The notes beneath the pieces are model-generated. The model searched no databases. It was given only the letters and a program-made list of their open reading frames with translations, and was not told the DNA's origin. From Streptantibioticus rubrisoli (lineage in GTDB: Bacteria > Actinomycetota > Actinomycetes > Streptomycetales > Streptomycetaceae): DNA of 64,000 nucleotides. Numbering within the stretch: the first letter of the stretch is position 1; each line of letters starts with the position of its first letter. The translations under genes and the position numbers were made by a program. Of this stretch, positions 7,517-14,788 are shown piece by piece. Location of the stretch: the NCBI RefSeq assembly GCF_024436055.1, contig NZ_JANFNH010000004.1:62001-126000 (forward strand), given 5' to 3'.

Positions 7517-9181
7517 ATGACCGCACTGCACCTGTTCAAGACCGTCCTCGACCCCGGGACCTGGCACAGCTGGGACGAGCCGGTGGCGGTCCCCGCCTCC
7601 GCTGACCCGGACTACCGGGCGGACCTGGAGCGGGCCCGGCAGCGCAGCGGTCTTGACGAGTCGGTGGTGACCGGCGAAGGGCGCGTCAAGGGGCGCCGGG
7701 TCGCCCTGATGGCCTGCGAGTTCGGTTTCCTCGGCGGCTCGATCGGGGTCGCGGCGGGGGAGCGGCTGGTCAGGGCGGTGGAACGGGCCACCCGCGAGGG
7801 GCTGCCGCTGCTCGCCTCCCCCGCCTCCGGTGGGACCCGCATGCAGGAGGGGACCATCGCCTTCCTCCAGATGGTCAAGGTGGCCGCCGCGGTCGCCGAC
7901 CACAAGGCCGCGGGCCTGCCCTACCTCGTCTACCTGCGGCATCCGACGACCGGGGGAGTGCTGGCCTCCTGGGGGTCACTCGGCCATGTCACCGCGGCCG
8001 AGCCCGGTGCGCTCATCGGCTTCCTCGGCCCCCGGGTCCATCAGGCGCTCTACGGGGAGGAGTTCCCCCACGGCGTCCAGGTCGCCGAGAACCTGCTCGC
8101 ACACGGCTTGCTGGACGCGGTCCTTCCGGCCGAGCAACTCGCGGGAGTGGCAGCACGGGCGCTGGACGTGCTGTGCGGGGGAGTCGAGACCGGCGGGGGT
8201 GGTGCGCACCGGCGTGCGGAGGAAGCGGGGGTGTCTCAGGCGGGAGTCAAGCAGGTCGCGCGAAGTCCGCTGCGGTTCGGTAGCGCCCTGAAGGGGCGCG
8301 GGGAACTGCGCGACCAGCCACAATGGCGCGGCAGGCGAACGACGGCACATCGCCGCACTCCCAGCGGAGCGCCTGGCGTAGAACCGGGGGCGACGCAGTC
8401 CCCCCTGCCCTCCGTGCCGCCCACCGCCGAATCGATCCGTCGCTCCCGGCGCCCCGAACGCCCTGATCTGCGCGCCCTGTTGCGCACCGCCGGGCGCGCC
8501 GTCACCCCGCTCAGCGGCACCGGCGCGGGGGAGCGCGACCCCGGGCTGCTGCTGGCGCTGGCCCGGTTCGGCTCGGCGCGCTGCGTGGTGCTCGGCCATG
8601 ACCGACACGGCCCGGACGGGCCGCGGTTGGGCCCCGCGGGCCTGCGCGAGGCGCGGCGCGGAATGCGGATCGCCGCCGAGTTGCGTCTTCCGCTGCTCAC
8701 CGTCATAGACACCGCGGGTGCCGCGCTCTCCCAGGAGGCGGAGGAGGGCGGCCTCGCCGGAGAGATCGCCCGCTGCCTCGCCGACCTGGTGACCCTCCCG
8801 GCGCCCACTTTGTGCCTGCTGCTCGGACAGGGCGCGGGCGGCGGCGCGCTCGCCCTGCTGCCCGCCGACCGGGTGCTGGCGGCCAGGCACGCCTGGCTCT
8901 CCCCGCTCCCGCCGGAGGGCGCCTCGGCGATCCTGTACCGCACGACCGAGCGCGCGTACGAGGTGGCCGACCGGCAGGGCGTCCGCTCCGCCGACCTTCG
9001 GTCGCACCGCATCGTGGACCGGATCGTCGAGGAGACCCCCGACGCCGCCGACGCCCCCGAACCGTTCCTCGCCGAGCTCGGCCGCGTTCTCGACGCCGAG
9101 CTCAGCGCCCTGCGCGCGATGGACGCCGCCGCCCGGCTGGCCGCCCGCCGGGCCCGCTACCGAAGCCTGGGGCTGGGGTGA
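7517..9181 (+). CDS. Fused carboxyltransferase (AccD-AccA type) of an acyl-CoA carboxylase
   Basis: This 554-residue protein carries two crotonase-fold carboxyltransferase halves. The N-terminal half (about 45-225) has VALMACEFGFLGGSIG, ASPASGGTRMQEG and WGSLGHVTAAEPGALIGFLG, all AccD-like. The C-terminal half (about 305-540) has RIAAELRLPLLTVIDTAGA and LGQGAGGGALALL, AccA-like. It should transfer carboxyl groups from carboxybiotin to an acyl-CoA. No biotin carboxylase or BCCP gene is nearby, and no N-terminal zinc finger is present. The linker residues 250-285 are encoded exactly by a 108-bp copy of an otherwise intergenic repeat. The start at 7517 has AGGGTG upstream. Confidence 0.85.
   Translation: MTALHLFKTVLDPGTWHSWDEPVAVPASADPDYRADLERARQRSGLDESVVTGEGRVKGRRVALMACEFGFLGGSIGVAAGERLVRAVERATREGLPLLASPASGGTRMQEGTIAFLQMVKVAAAVADHKAAGLPYLVYLRHPTTGGVLASWGSLGHVTAAEPGALIGFLGPRVHQALYGEEFPHGVQVAENLLAHGLLDAVLPAEQLAGVAARALDVLCGGVETGGGGAHRRAEEAGVSQAGVKQVARSPLRFGSALKGRGELRDQPQWRGRRTTAHRRTPSGAPGVEPGATQSPLPSVPPTAESIRRSRRPERPDLRALLRTAGRAVTPLSGTGAGERDPGLLLALARFGSARCVVLGHDRHGPDGPRLGPAGLREARRGMRIAAELRLPLLTVIDTAGAALSQEAEEGGLAGEIARCLADLVTLPAPTLCLLLGQGAGGGALALLPADRVLAARHAWLSPLPPEGASAILYRTTERAYEVADRQGVRSADLRSHRIVDRIVEETPDAADAPEPFLAELGRVLDAELSALRAMDAAARLAARRARYRSLGLG
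8264..8371 (+). repeat. Dispersed Streptomyces repeat, copy A, inside a coding sequence
   Basis: This 108-bp stretch begins AGTCCGCTGCGGTTCGG and ends CCCAGCGGAGCG. It closely matches the intergenic copy at 44287-44395 and more loosely the copy at 33411-33507. It contains a hairpin-forming GCGCCC-N-GGGGCGC segment. Its length is a multiple of three, it starts on a codon boundary of the carboxyltransferase gene and contains no in-frame stop, so it is translated as 36 extra linker residues. Confidence 0.85.
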
Positions 9182-9229
9182 ACTCGCAGGTCAGAGGCGG
9201 TTGTCAGTGGGGGGTGTCAAGATCTCGGC

Positions 9230-10306
9230 ATGACTACAGAAAGTAATGGAACGAACGGAATGAGTGATCCTGCCGTACGGCGGGCGTGGGCGGCACGGTT
9301 GCGCGGCTGGCTGCCGGACCGTGCGAGCGATGTGCTCGCCCTCGGGTGCGGCGCGGCCGATCTACCGCTGCTCGCCGCCGAGTTGGGGCACCGGGTGACG
9401 GTGGTCGAGCCGCTCTCCCGCACCGCCGTACCCGTCGGGACGGGTGTCCGGGTAGTGGTCGGCGAAGCGGCCCGACCACCGCTCGCCGAGCGGCGGTTCG
9501 ACGCGGTGCTGGCCCACAGCGTGCTGCGCACGGTGGCCGATCCGGCGGCGGCGCTGAGCCGTTGGGCGGAGCTGGTGCGGCCCGCGGGACGGTTGGTGGT
9601 GCTCGAAGAGGGCGGTCCCGGCGGCGTCCCAGCCGCCGCCCTCGCCGAACTCGCCGCATCGCTCGCGTCGTACACCCACGTCGAACAGCTGGGCCGTGAT
9701 CCGCGGTCCGGCGAGGGCCGGGCGGCGGACGCGCACTACGCCGCCGTGATCCACCCAGCGCCGCCACGACGGCACGCCGAGATCGTGGACGTACACCTCA
9801 TACTGCGCCGAGCCGACAGCGTCCTGCTCGCTCGCCGCTCCAACACCGGCTACGCGGACGGGCTGTGGAACGCGCCCAGTGGCCACGTCGAGGACGGCGA
9901 GGACGTACGCACGGCGATGATCCGGGAAGCGTACGAGGAGATCGGTGTGGTCATCGATCCGGCGGATCTGCGGGTCGCGCTGGTGATGCAGCACCGGGCG
10001 CCGAATGGGAGTGCGCGCACCGGATGGTTCTTCGAGGCGCTCCGGTGGAGCGGGAAGGCGGTCAACCGCGAGCCGCACAAGTGCGCGGGCATCGAGTGGT
10101 TCGAACTGGACGCGCTGCCGGACGACATGGTCGCCTACTGCAGAGCGGGCGTCGACGCCTACCGGGCAGGGGATCGCTTCGTGCTGCACTGGCACCACCC
10201 GGGCGACTCGATCGGCTACCGACCCCGAAGCCCGGGCCGGGCGGTGGTGTTGCCGCACAATGAACCCGACACACGACCGTCACAGCCAGCTGGAGACCGT
10301 ACGTGA
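9230..10306 (+). CDS. Bifunctional SAM methyltransferase-Nudix hydrolase fusion
   Basis: A 358-residue two-domain protein. Residues about 25-165 form a class I methyltransferase fold with motif I VLALGCGAADLPLL, an acidic strand end (VVEP) and the post-I stretch FDAVLAHSVL. Residues about 180-330 form a Nudix domain with an intact Nudix box beginning GHVEDGEDVRTAMIRE and ending AYEEIGV. The Nudix half should hydrolyse a nucleoside diphosphate-linked substrate, and the methyltransferase substrate is unknown. Its stop overlaps the next gene's GTG start (GTGA), so it is coupled to a small GntR regulator. An ATG at 9260 is an alternative start. No clear Shine-Dalgarno sequence precedes either. 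Confidence 0.85.
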   Translation: MTTESNGTNGMSDPAVRRAWAARLRGWLPDRASDVLALGCGAADLPLLAAELGHRVTVVEPLSRTAVPVGTGVRVVVGEAARPPLAERRFDAVLAHSVLRTVADPAAALSRWAELVRPAGRLVVLEEGGPGGVPAAALAELAASLASYTHVEQLGRDPRSGEGRAADAHYAAVIHPAPPRRHAEIVDVHLILRRADSVLLARRSNTGYADGLWNAPSGHVEDGEDVRTAMIREAYEEIGVVIDPADLRVALVMQHRAPNGSARTGWFFEALRWSGKAVNREPHKCAGIEWFELDALPDDMVAYCRAGVDAYRAGDRFVLHWHHPGDSIGYRPRSPGRAVVLPHNEPDTRPSQPAGDRT

Positions 10307-10674
10307 CACTCAAGATCAGCGTCGATCCCGATTCGGCCGCCGCGCCGTTCGAGCAGGTACGGGAACAGGTCGCCGCCCAGGCGCGCGGCGGTGCGCTCCC
10401 GGTGGGCTACCGGATGCCCACCGTACGCGGTCTGGCTGAGGAACTCGGGCTGGCGGCCAACACGGTGGCGAAGGCCTATCGGGTGCTGGAGGCGGACGGG
10501 GTGATCGAAACCCGCGGCCGACACGGCACCTTCATCGCCGCCGCGGGCGATGCCGCGCAGCGGCAGGCGGCGGCCGCGGCGGCGGAGTACGCACAGCGCG
10601 CCCACCGCCTCGGCCTGGACCGCTCCGCCGCGCTGGCTGCCATCGACGACGCGCTGCGTGCCGTCTACGGATAA
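10303..10674 (+). CDS. Short GntR-family regulator (YtrA subfamily)
   Basis: A 123-residue regulator. The winged HTH (about 14-80) carries AAPFEQVREQVAAQARGGAL, then YRMPTVRGLAEELGLAANTV and the wing DGVIETRGRHGTFIA. Only a short helical tail (about 85-123) follows, as in YtrA-type GntR proteins that lack a ligand-binding domain and often control transporters or membrane functions. The GTG start overlaps the stop of the methyltransferase-Nudix gene. Its 3' end overlaps the convergent CoA-transferase gene by 10 bp. Target genes are unknown. Confidence 0.9.
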   Translation: MTLKISVDPDSAAAPFEQVREQVAAQARGGALPVGYRMPTVRGLAEELGLAANTVAKAYRVLEADGVIETRGRHGTFIAAAGDAAQRQAAAAAAEYAQRAHRLGLDRSAALAAIDDALRAVYG

Positions 10675-12104
10675 CGGATACGGGAGAGCGGCTGGACCCA
10701 GACCGGCTGGTCGGCGCCCCAACGGCCAGGCGGGCAAGCCCAGTTGGCCGGACCGCCAACGAAGGACACCGGGGGGAGGGCATGGACAAGACGGCCGATC
10801 GGCGCATCGGCCCGCGCCAGATGGCGCGCTGGATCGTACGGCTCGTAGCCGTCCTCGTCGTCCGCCGCCCGCGCGCTCAGCCCGTGCGTCAGCCAGTGCC
10901 CCGTCGCAGCGAGGCTGAACCGCAGCCACGCTCCGCCGCCCGTGTCGTGCTGCTCGGTCAGCGCGCGCAGCACGGCGGCCGCCACCAGATGCCCGGTGCC
11001 GTGGTCGAGCGCCTGGGCGGGCAGCGCACCGGGACGGCCGTCCGGCCCGGCCTGCGCCATGGCGATGCCGGTCGCCGCCTGTACCAGACTGTCGAATCCG
11101 CGCCGCCTGGCCCACGGCCCCTGATGTCCCCAGGCGCCCAACTCGGCGACGACCAGCCCGGGTTGGCGCTCCAGCAGCGCCGCCGCCGACAGGCCGAGCC
11201 GGTCCAGCGCGCCGGGACGGTAGCCGAGGAGTACCACGTCCGCCGTGTCGAGCAGTTCGTCGAAGACCGCGCGGTCCGGCTGGTGTGCCAGATCGAGCCG
11301 GGCCGACCGCTTGCCGAAGCCGGTGTCCGCGTGGGCGTCCGCCGACTCGGGCAGCCGGGGCGAGTCGATCCGCAGTACATCCGCACCCAGCAGCGCCAAC
11401 GTCCGCCCCGCCACCGGCCCGGCGATCACCCGGGTCAGATCCAGCACCCGGACCCCCGCGCCGGGCAGCAGCGCACCGTCGGGCAGTGGGCGCGCCGGCC
11501 GCCGAGGTGCGCCGTCCAACCGCCGGGCGCGCACCAGCGGCTCGGCCGCCGCCGCGCGGCCCGCCGGATGCCGGGCCCACTGCTCGGCGGTGCGCACGGC
11601 GACGGCCAGGCCGCCCGCCGCGTACACCCGCTCCTGTATCTCCTCGGCGGGCAACTCGCCGACGACCGCGGCGAGTTGACCGGCCAGCTCCGTGTCCTGG
11701 CCGTTGTCGCGGATACCGAGGCAGGCCAGCAAACGAGCGCGGTGGTGCGGGTAGTTGGCGTGGGTGCGCACCCAGCCGTCGGCGGCGCGCCAGAAGCCCG
11801 ACAGCGGCGCGAAGTTGACCGGCTCCCGGCCGCCGATGCGCAGATGCCGTTCGCTGGTGAACGAGGTGGCCACCGCGCCGTCGTCTACCCGTACCGCGGG
11901 CACCGGGCGGCCGGTGCGGCGTGCCGCCAACTCCGCGGCGGCCAGCGAGCAGACGGCGACGGTCGCCCGGGCCAGCTCCCGTACCGGCAGCCGCGCGGGC
12001 AGCCCCGCGCCGGGCCTGCCGTACGACACCCGCTCCAGCAACCGCGGGGCGCCGCCGAGGGCGGACCAGGCTTGCCCGGTGGCCTCCTGAGGATCATGTG
12101 TCAT
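10665..12104 (-). CDS. Family III CoA-transferase (CaiB/BaiF type)
   Basis: A 479-residue member of the formyl-CoA/carnitine CoA-transferase family. The C-terminal half has the conserved entry VRVLDLTRVIAGPVAGRTLALLGADVLRID (written here as a family region, about 218-247), the RGFDSLVQAATGIA segment, and PAQALDHGTGH, whose Asp is the expected CoA-thioester-forming residue. The N-terminal half appears to be a shortened, diverged duplicate of the fold, as in longer CaiB-like proteins. Acyl substrates cannot be told from sequence. It lies downstream of the DUF5925 ATPase on the same strand, 35 bp apart, and overlaps the GntR gene convergently. Confidence 0.85.
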   Translation of the reverse strand: MTHDPQEATGQAWSALGGAPRLLERVSYGRPGAGLPARLPVRELARATVAVCSLAAAELAARRTGRPVPAVRVDDGAVATSFTSERHLRIGGREPVNFAPLSGFWRAADGWVRTHANYPHHRARLLACLGIRDNGQDTELAGQLAAVVGELPAEEIQERVYAAGGLAVAVRTAEQWARHPAGRAAAAEPLVRARRLDGAPRRPARPLPDGALLPGAGVRVLDLTRVIAGPVAGRTLALLGADVLRIDSPRLPESADAHADTGFGKRSARLDLAHQPDRAVFDELLDTADVVLLGYRPGALDRLGLSAAALLERQPGLVVAELGAWGHQGPWARRRGFDSLVQAATGIAMAQAGPDGRPGALPAQALDHGTGHLVAAAVLRALTEQHDTGGGAWLRFSLAATGHWLTHGLSARAADDEDGYEPYDPARHLARADAPIGRLVHALPPVSFVGGPANWACPPGRWGADQPVWVQPLSRIRYP

Positions 12105-12139
12105 GCGGCAATCATGCTCCGGTCAGCAATGGCGCCGCC

Positions 12140-13321
12140 CTACAGGTACAGACCGTCCGCCGCCTCGGCCTGGTTGGGCAGCAGGGGCGGGGTGCCGCGG
12201 CGGAGCGCGTAGAGCTCCGCCAGGGTCGATCCGTCCCGGCCGACGCCCTGGGACGTACCGAGCCAGGCGATGGCCTCCTCGCGGGTCAGCGAGCCGACCT
12301 CGATCCGGCTCAGGCAGCGGCCGGGCCGTACCACCGCCGGATGCAGCCGCTCCAACTCCTCGTTGGTGGTGATGCCGACCAGCACGTTGCGGCCCTGACC
12401 CAGCAGCCCGTCGGTCAGGTTGAGCAGCCGGGACAGCGCCTGGCCCGCGGCGTGCTTGGCCTGGCCGCGGATCAGCTCGTCGCAGTCCTCAAGTAGCAGC
12501 AGCCGCCAGCGGGGCGCGCTCTCGGGGTGCGGATCGTGGTCGTCCTCACCGATGGCCAGGTCCATCAGATAGCCGGGGTCGTTGAACAGCCGCTCGGGGT
12601 CGAGCACACAGTCCACCTGGCACCACTCCTGCCAGGAGCGTGCCAAGGTGCGCAGGCACGAGGTCTTCCCGGTGCCCGGCGGGCCGTGCAGCAGCAGTAG
12701 CCGACCGGTGATGTCCTGCGGCGTCAGCTTCATCAGCGCGTCCATCGCCTCGGCCACCGGTGCGGTGTAGTTGCCCCGTACCTCCGGCCAACTCGACGCG
12801 CTGATGGCGCGGGTGTGCCGGACGGGGCCGCGGCGGTGGGAGAAGTGCCAGAAGCCCATCTGCACCAACTCCGGCCGCGGCTCCGGCTCATCCTCCGCGC
12901 CGTCCAGCGCCTGGTCGAGGACCCACCGCGCCAACTCGTCCTCCACCGCGGTGACCGTGATGTCCGCGCCGCGCTTCCAGCGGGAGACCAGGATCGTCCA
13001 GCCGTCCCCCTCGGCGAGCACCGAGCGGCGGTCCTTCTCGCAGGCCTGCCGCAGCACCCGGGCGCCGCCCGGCAGCAGCGTCGCCCCGGACCTGACCCGC
13101 TGCACCGAGTGGCCGCGCGCGTACGGCTGGGCGCCGGAGGCGAACCGGCCGAGCAGCATGGCGTCCACGATGTCGGACGGCGAGTCATTGCCCGCGGTGT
13201 TCAGCCGGATCGGCAGCGCCGCGTCAGGCAGGCGGTCATCGGTCGGGTGCATCGTGGACATGACGCCCATGATCTGCCAGAACGGGTCGGGTCGCGCGGT
13301 ATTTTCCGGGGTGATCGGCAA
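12140..13321 (-). CDS. AAA ATPase with N-terminal DUF5925 domain
   Basis: A 393-residue protein. Residues about 35-180 are the DUF5925 region typical of actinobacteria (ALPIRLNTAGNDSPSDIVDA). Residues about 205-370 are a AAA module with Walker A GPPGTGKTS, Walker B LLLLEDCDEL and sensor-like LVGITTNEEL and PAVVRPGRCL. The function is unknown, and it is presumably a chaperone-like or remodelling ATPase. The longest start is a TTG at 13321 with GTGAGGG upstream, and family comparison (from memory) would also fit ATG at 13261 or 13252. The Shine-Dalgarno sequence is part of a perfect inverted repeat (13326-13340). It is divergent from the GH39 gene. Confidence 0.85.
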   Translation of the reverse strand: MPITPENTARPDPFWQIMGVMSTMHPTDDRLPDAALPIRLNTAGNDSPSDIVDAMLLGRFASGAQPYARGHSVQRVRSGATLLPGGARVLRQACEKDRRSVLAEGDGWTILVSRWKRGADITVTAVEDELARWVLDQALDGAEDEPEPRPELVQMGFWHFSHRRGPVRHTRAISASSWPEVRGNYTAPVAEAMDALMKLTPQDITGRLLLLHGPPGTGKTSCLRTLARSWQEWCQVDCVLDPERLFNDPGYLMDLAIGEDDHDPHPESAPRWRLLLLEDCDELIRGQAKHAAGQALSRLLNLTDGLLGQGRNVLVGITTNEELERLHPAVVRPGRCLSRIEVGSLTREEAIAWLGTSQGVGRDGSTLAELYALRRGTPPLLPNQAEAADGLYL

Positions 13322-13325
13322 GGAA

Positions 13326-13340
13326 AACCCTCACAGGGTT
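13326..13340. promoter_or_regulatory. Inverted repeat between DUF5925 ATPase and GH39 genes
   Basis: AACCCTCACAGGGTT is a perfect six-base inverted repeat with a three-base spacer. It sits in the 65-bp divergent promoter region and overlaps the Shine-Dalgarno sequence of the TTG start at 13321. It could be an operator or an mRNA hairpin occluding that site. Confidence 0.4.
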
Positions 13341-13386
13341 CACCAAAACGGTCGTTACGCGCGCTTCTCGGCCTTACAGTGCCAAG

Positions 13387-14775
13387 GTGAGCGCTCGTCA
13401 CGCGGCCGGGAGTTTCGGCCTCTTACGTGCTGGCTGGCAACGCGTCATCGTGCTGTTCGTCGTCGCGATGGCCGGACTCGGCCTGCTGCTGACCATGTTC
13501 GGCACCACGGGTCACGGGGCAGGGAGCCGGTCCACCGGCACCGCCGCGCCCGGCGTCTACGGCACCCCCGGCACCGGTGCGCCGCCCAGCGTCCGGCTCG
13601 GCTGGGGCTTCACCCACACCGAGTACAGCGCCGACCGGGGCACCGCGGCCGCCGAGGGCAGTGCCGACAAACTGCTGGCCGCCCAGCCGCTGCCGCAGAA
13701 CCAGGCCATCATGGGCTGGGGCTCCGACAACCCCGAGCCCTCGCCCGGCCGGTACGACTTCAGCGGCCTGGACAGCCGGATCGCCCTGATCCGCAGGACC
13801 GGCGGCACACCGGTGCTCACCCTGTGCTGCGCCCCCGACTGGATGAAGGGCGGCGCCCCCGGCACCACCGACTGGTCACGCATCGAGGCCGCGCCCACCC
13901 CGGGCCACTACGCCGACTTCGCCGACCTGGCCGCCAAGATCGCCCGGCGCTATCCGGACGTGCACGAATTCGTCGTCTGGAACGAGTTCAAGGGCTTCTG
14001 GAACGACAGCCCAGGCCGCTGGAACTACGAGGACTACACGCGCCTGTACAACCTGGTCTACCGGGCGGTGAAAGCCGTCAATCCGCAGAACCTGGTGGGC
14101 GGCCCGTACCTGAACATGGACAGCGTCGCACCAGGAACCAAGGACAACGCCTCGTCGGTCAGCGGCCCTTGGGGCAGTCTGGACCAGCGGGTGCTCGACG
14201 CCCTCGACTACTGGATGCGCAACAAGGCGGGCGCCGACTTCCTGGTGGTTGACGGATCGAGCACCACCCATGACGGCGCCCTGGTGCCCGACGACTTCAA
14301 CGCCACGCAGAAGTTCTACGACCTGAGCAGGTGGCTGCGCCAGGACACCGGTCTGCCCCTGTGGTGGGCCGAGTGGTACGTCAAGCCCGACCACACCGTC
14401 TGGCCGGAGAAACAGCTGATGGCGGTGCAGGCCACCGCCATGACGCAGCTCGCCCTGGGCGGCACCGACACCGCCTTCTACTGGAACCCCGAATCCGAGA
14501 GCGGAGACTGCTCCGGCTGCCTGTGGACCGGCACCGAGGCCGACGACCAGGGCGGCACCCCGCTGCCCATGCTGAGCCTGCTGCGCCGCTTCGCCGCCGC
14601 GTTCCCACCGGGCGCCCCACTGCGCACCCCCGCCGTGGACAACGCCAACGTAAGGGCGTTGGCCAGCGGCCGCACGCTGCTGGCGGTGAACACCACCGAC
14701 CGGCAGATCACTGCCCGCATCGACGGCACGACCGTCAACCTGGCACCCTACGCGGTCAGTTGGACCACCCGGTGA
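13387..14775 (+). CDS. Membrane-anchored GH39-like glycoside hydrolase
   Basis: Clan-A glycosidase of 462 residues. One N-terminal transmembrane segment (about 19-38) places the catalytic domain outside the cell. The TIM-barrel has the acid/base motif VVWNE (E200) and the nucleophile motif WWAEW (E329). Family members include beta-xylosidases, and PslG, which trims exopolysaccharide, is a relative. Its position beside glycosyltransferases, a deacetylase and a flippase makes an exopolysaccharide-processing role more likely than xylan use. The start is GTG with a weak ribosome-binding site. It is convergent with the flippase-fusion gene, 13 bp between stops. Confidence 0.85.
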   Translation: MSARHAAGSFGLLRAGWQRVIVLFVVAMAGLGLLLTMFGTTGHGAGSRSTGTAAPGVYGTPGTGAPPSVRLGWGFTHTEYSADRGTAAAEGSADKLLAAQPLPQNQAIMGWGSDNPEPSPGRYDFSGLDSRIALIRRTGGTPVLTLCCAPDWMKGGAPGTTDWSRIEAAPTPGHYADFADLAAKIARRYPDVHEFVVWNEFKGFWNDSPGRWNYEDYTRLYNLVYRAVKAVNPQNLVGGPYLNMDSVAPGTKDNASSVSGPWGSLDQRVLDALDYWMRNKAGADFLVVDGSSTTHDGALVPDDFNATQKFYDLSRWLRQDTGLPLWWAEWYVKPDHTVWPEKQLMAVQATAMTQLALGGTDTAFYWNPESESGDCSGCLWTGTEADDQGGTPLPMLSLLRRFAAAFPPGAPLRTPAVDNANVRALASGRTLLAVNTTDRQITARIDGTTVNLAPYAVSWTTR

Positions 14776-14788
14776 CCCGCCCGCCACC

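Noticed and set aside
10782-12212. 476-residue plus-strand frame opposite the CoA-transferase gene
   Set aside because: The minus-strand CaiB-like protein has family motifs throughout. The plus-strand product is Arg/Gly/Gln-rich with no domain.
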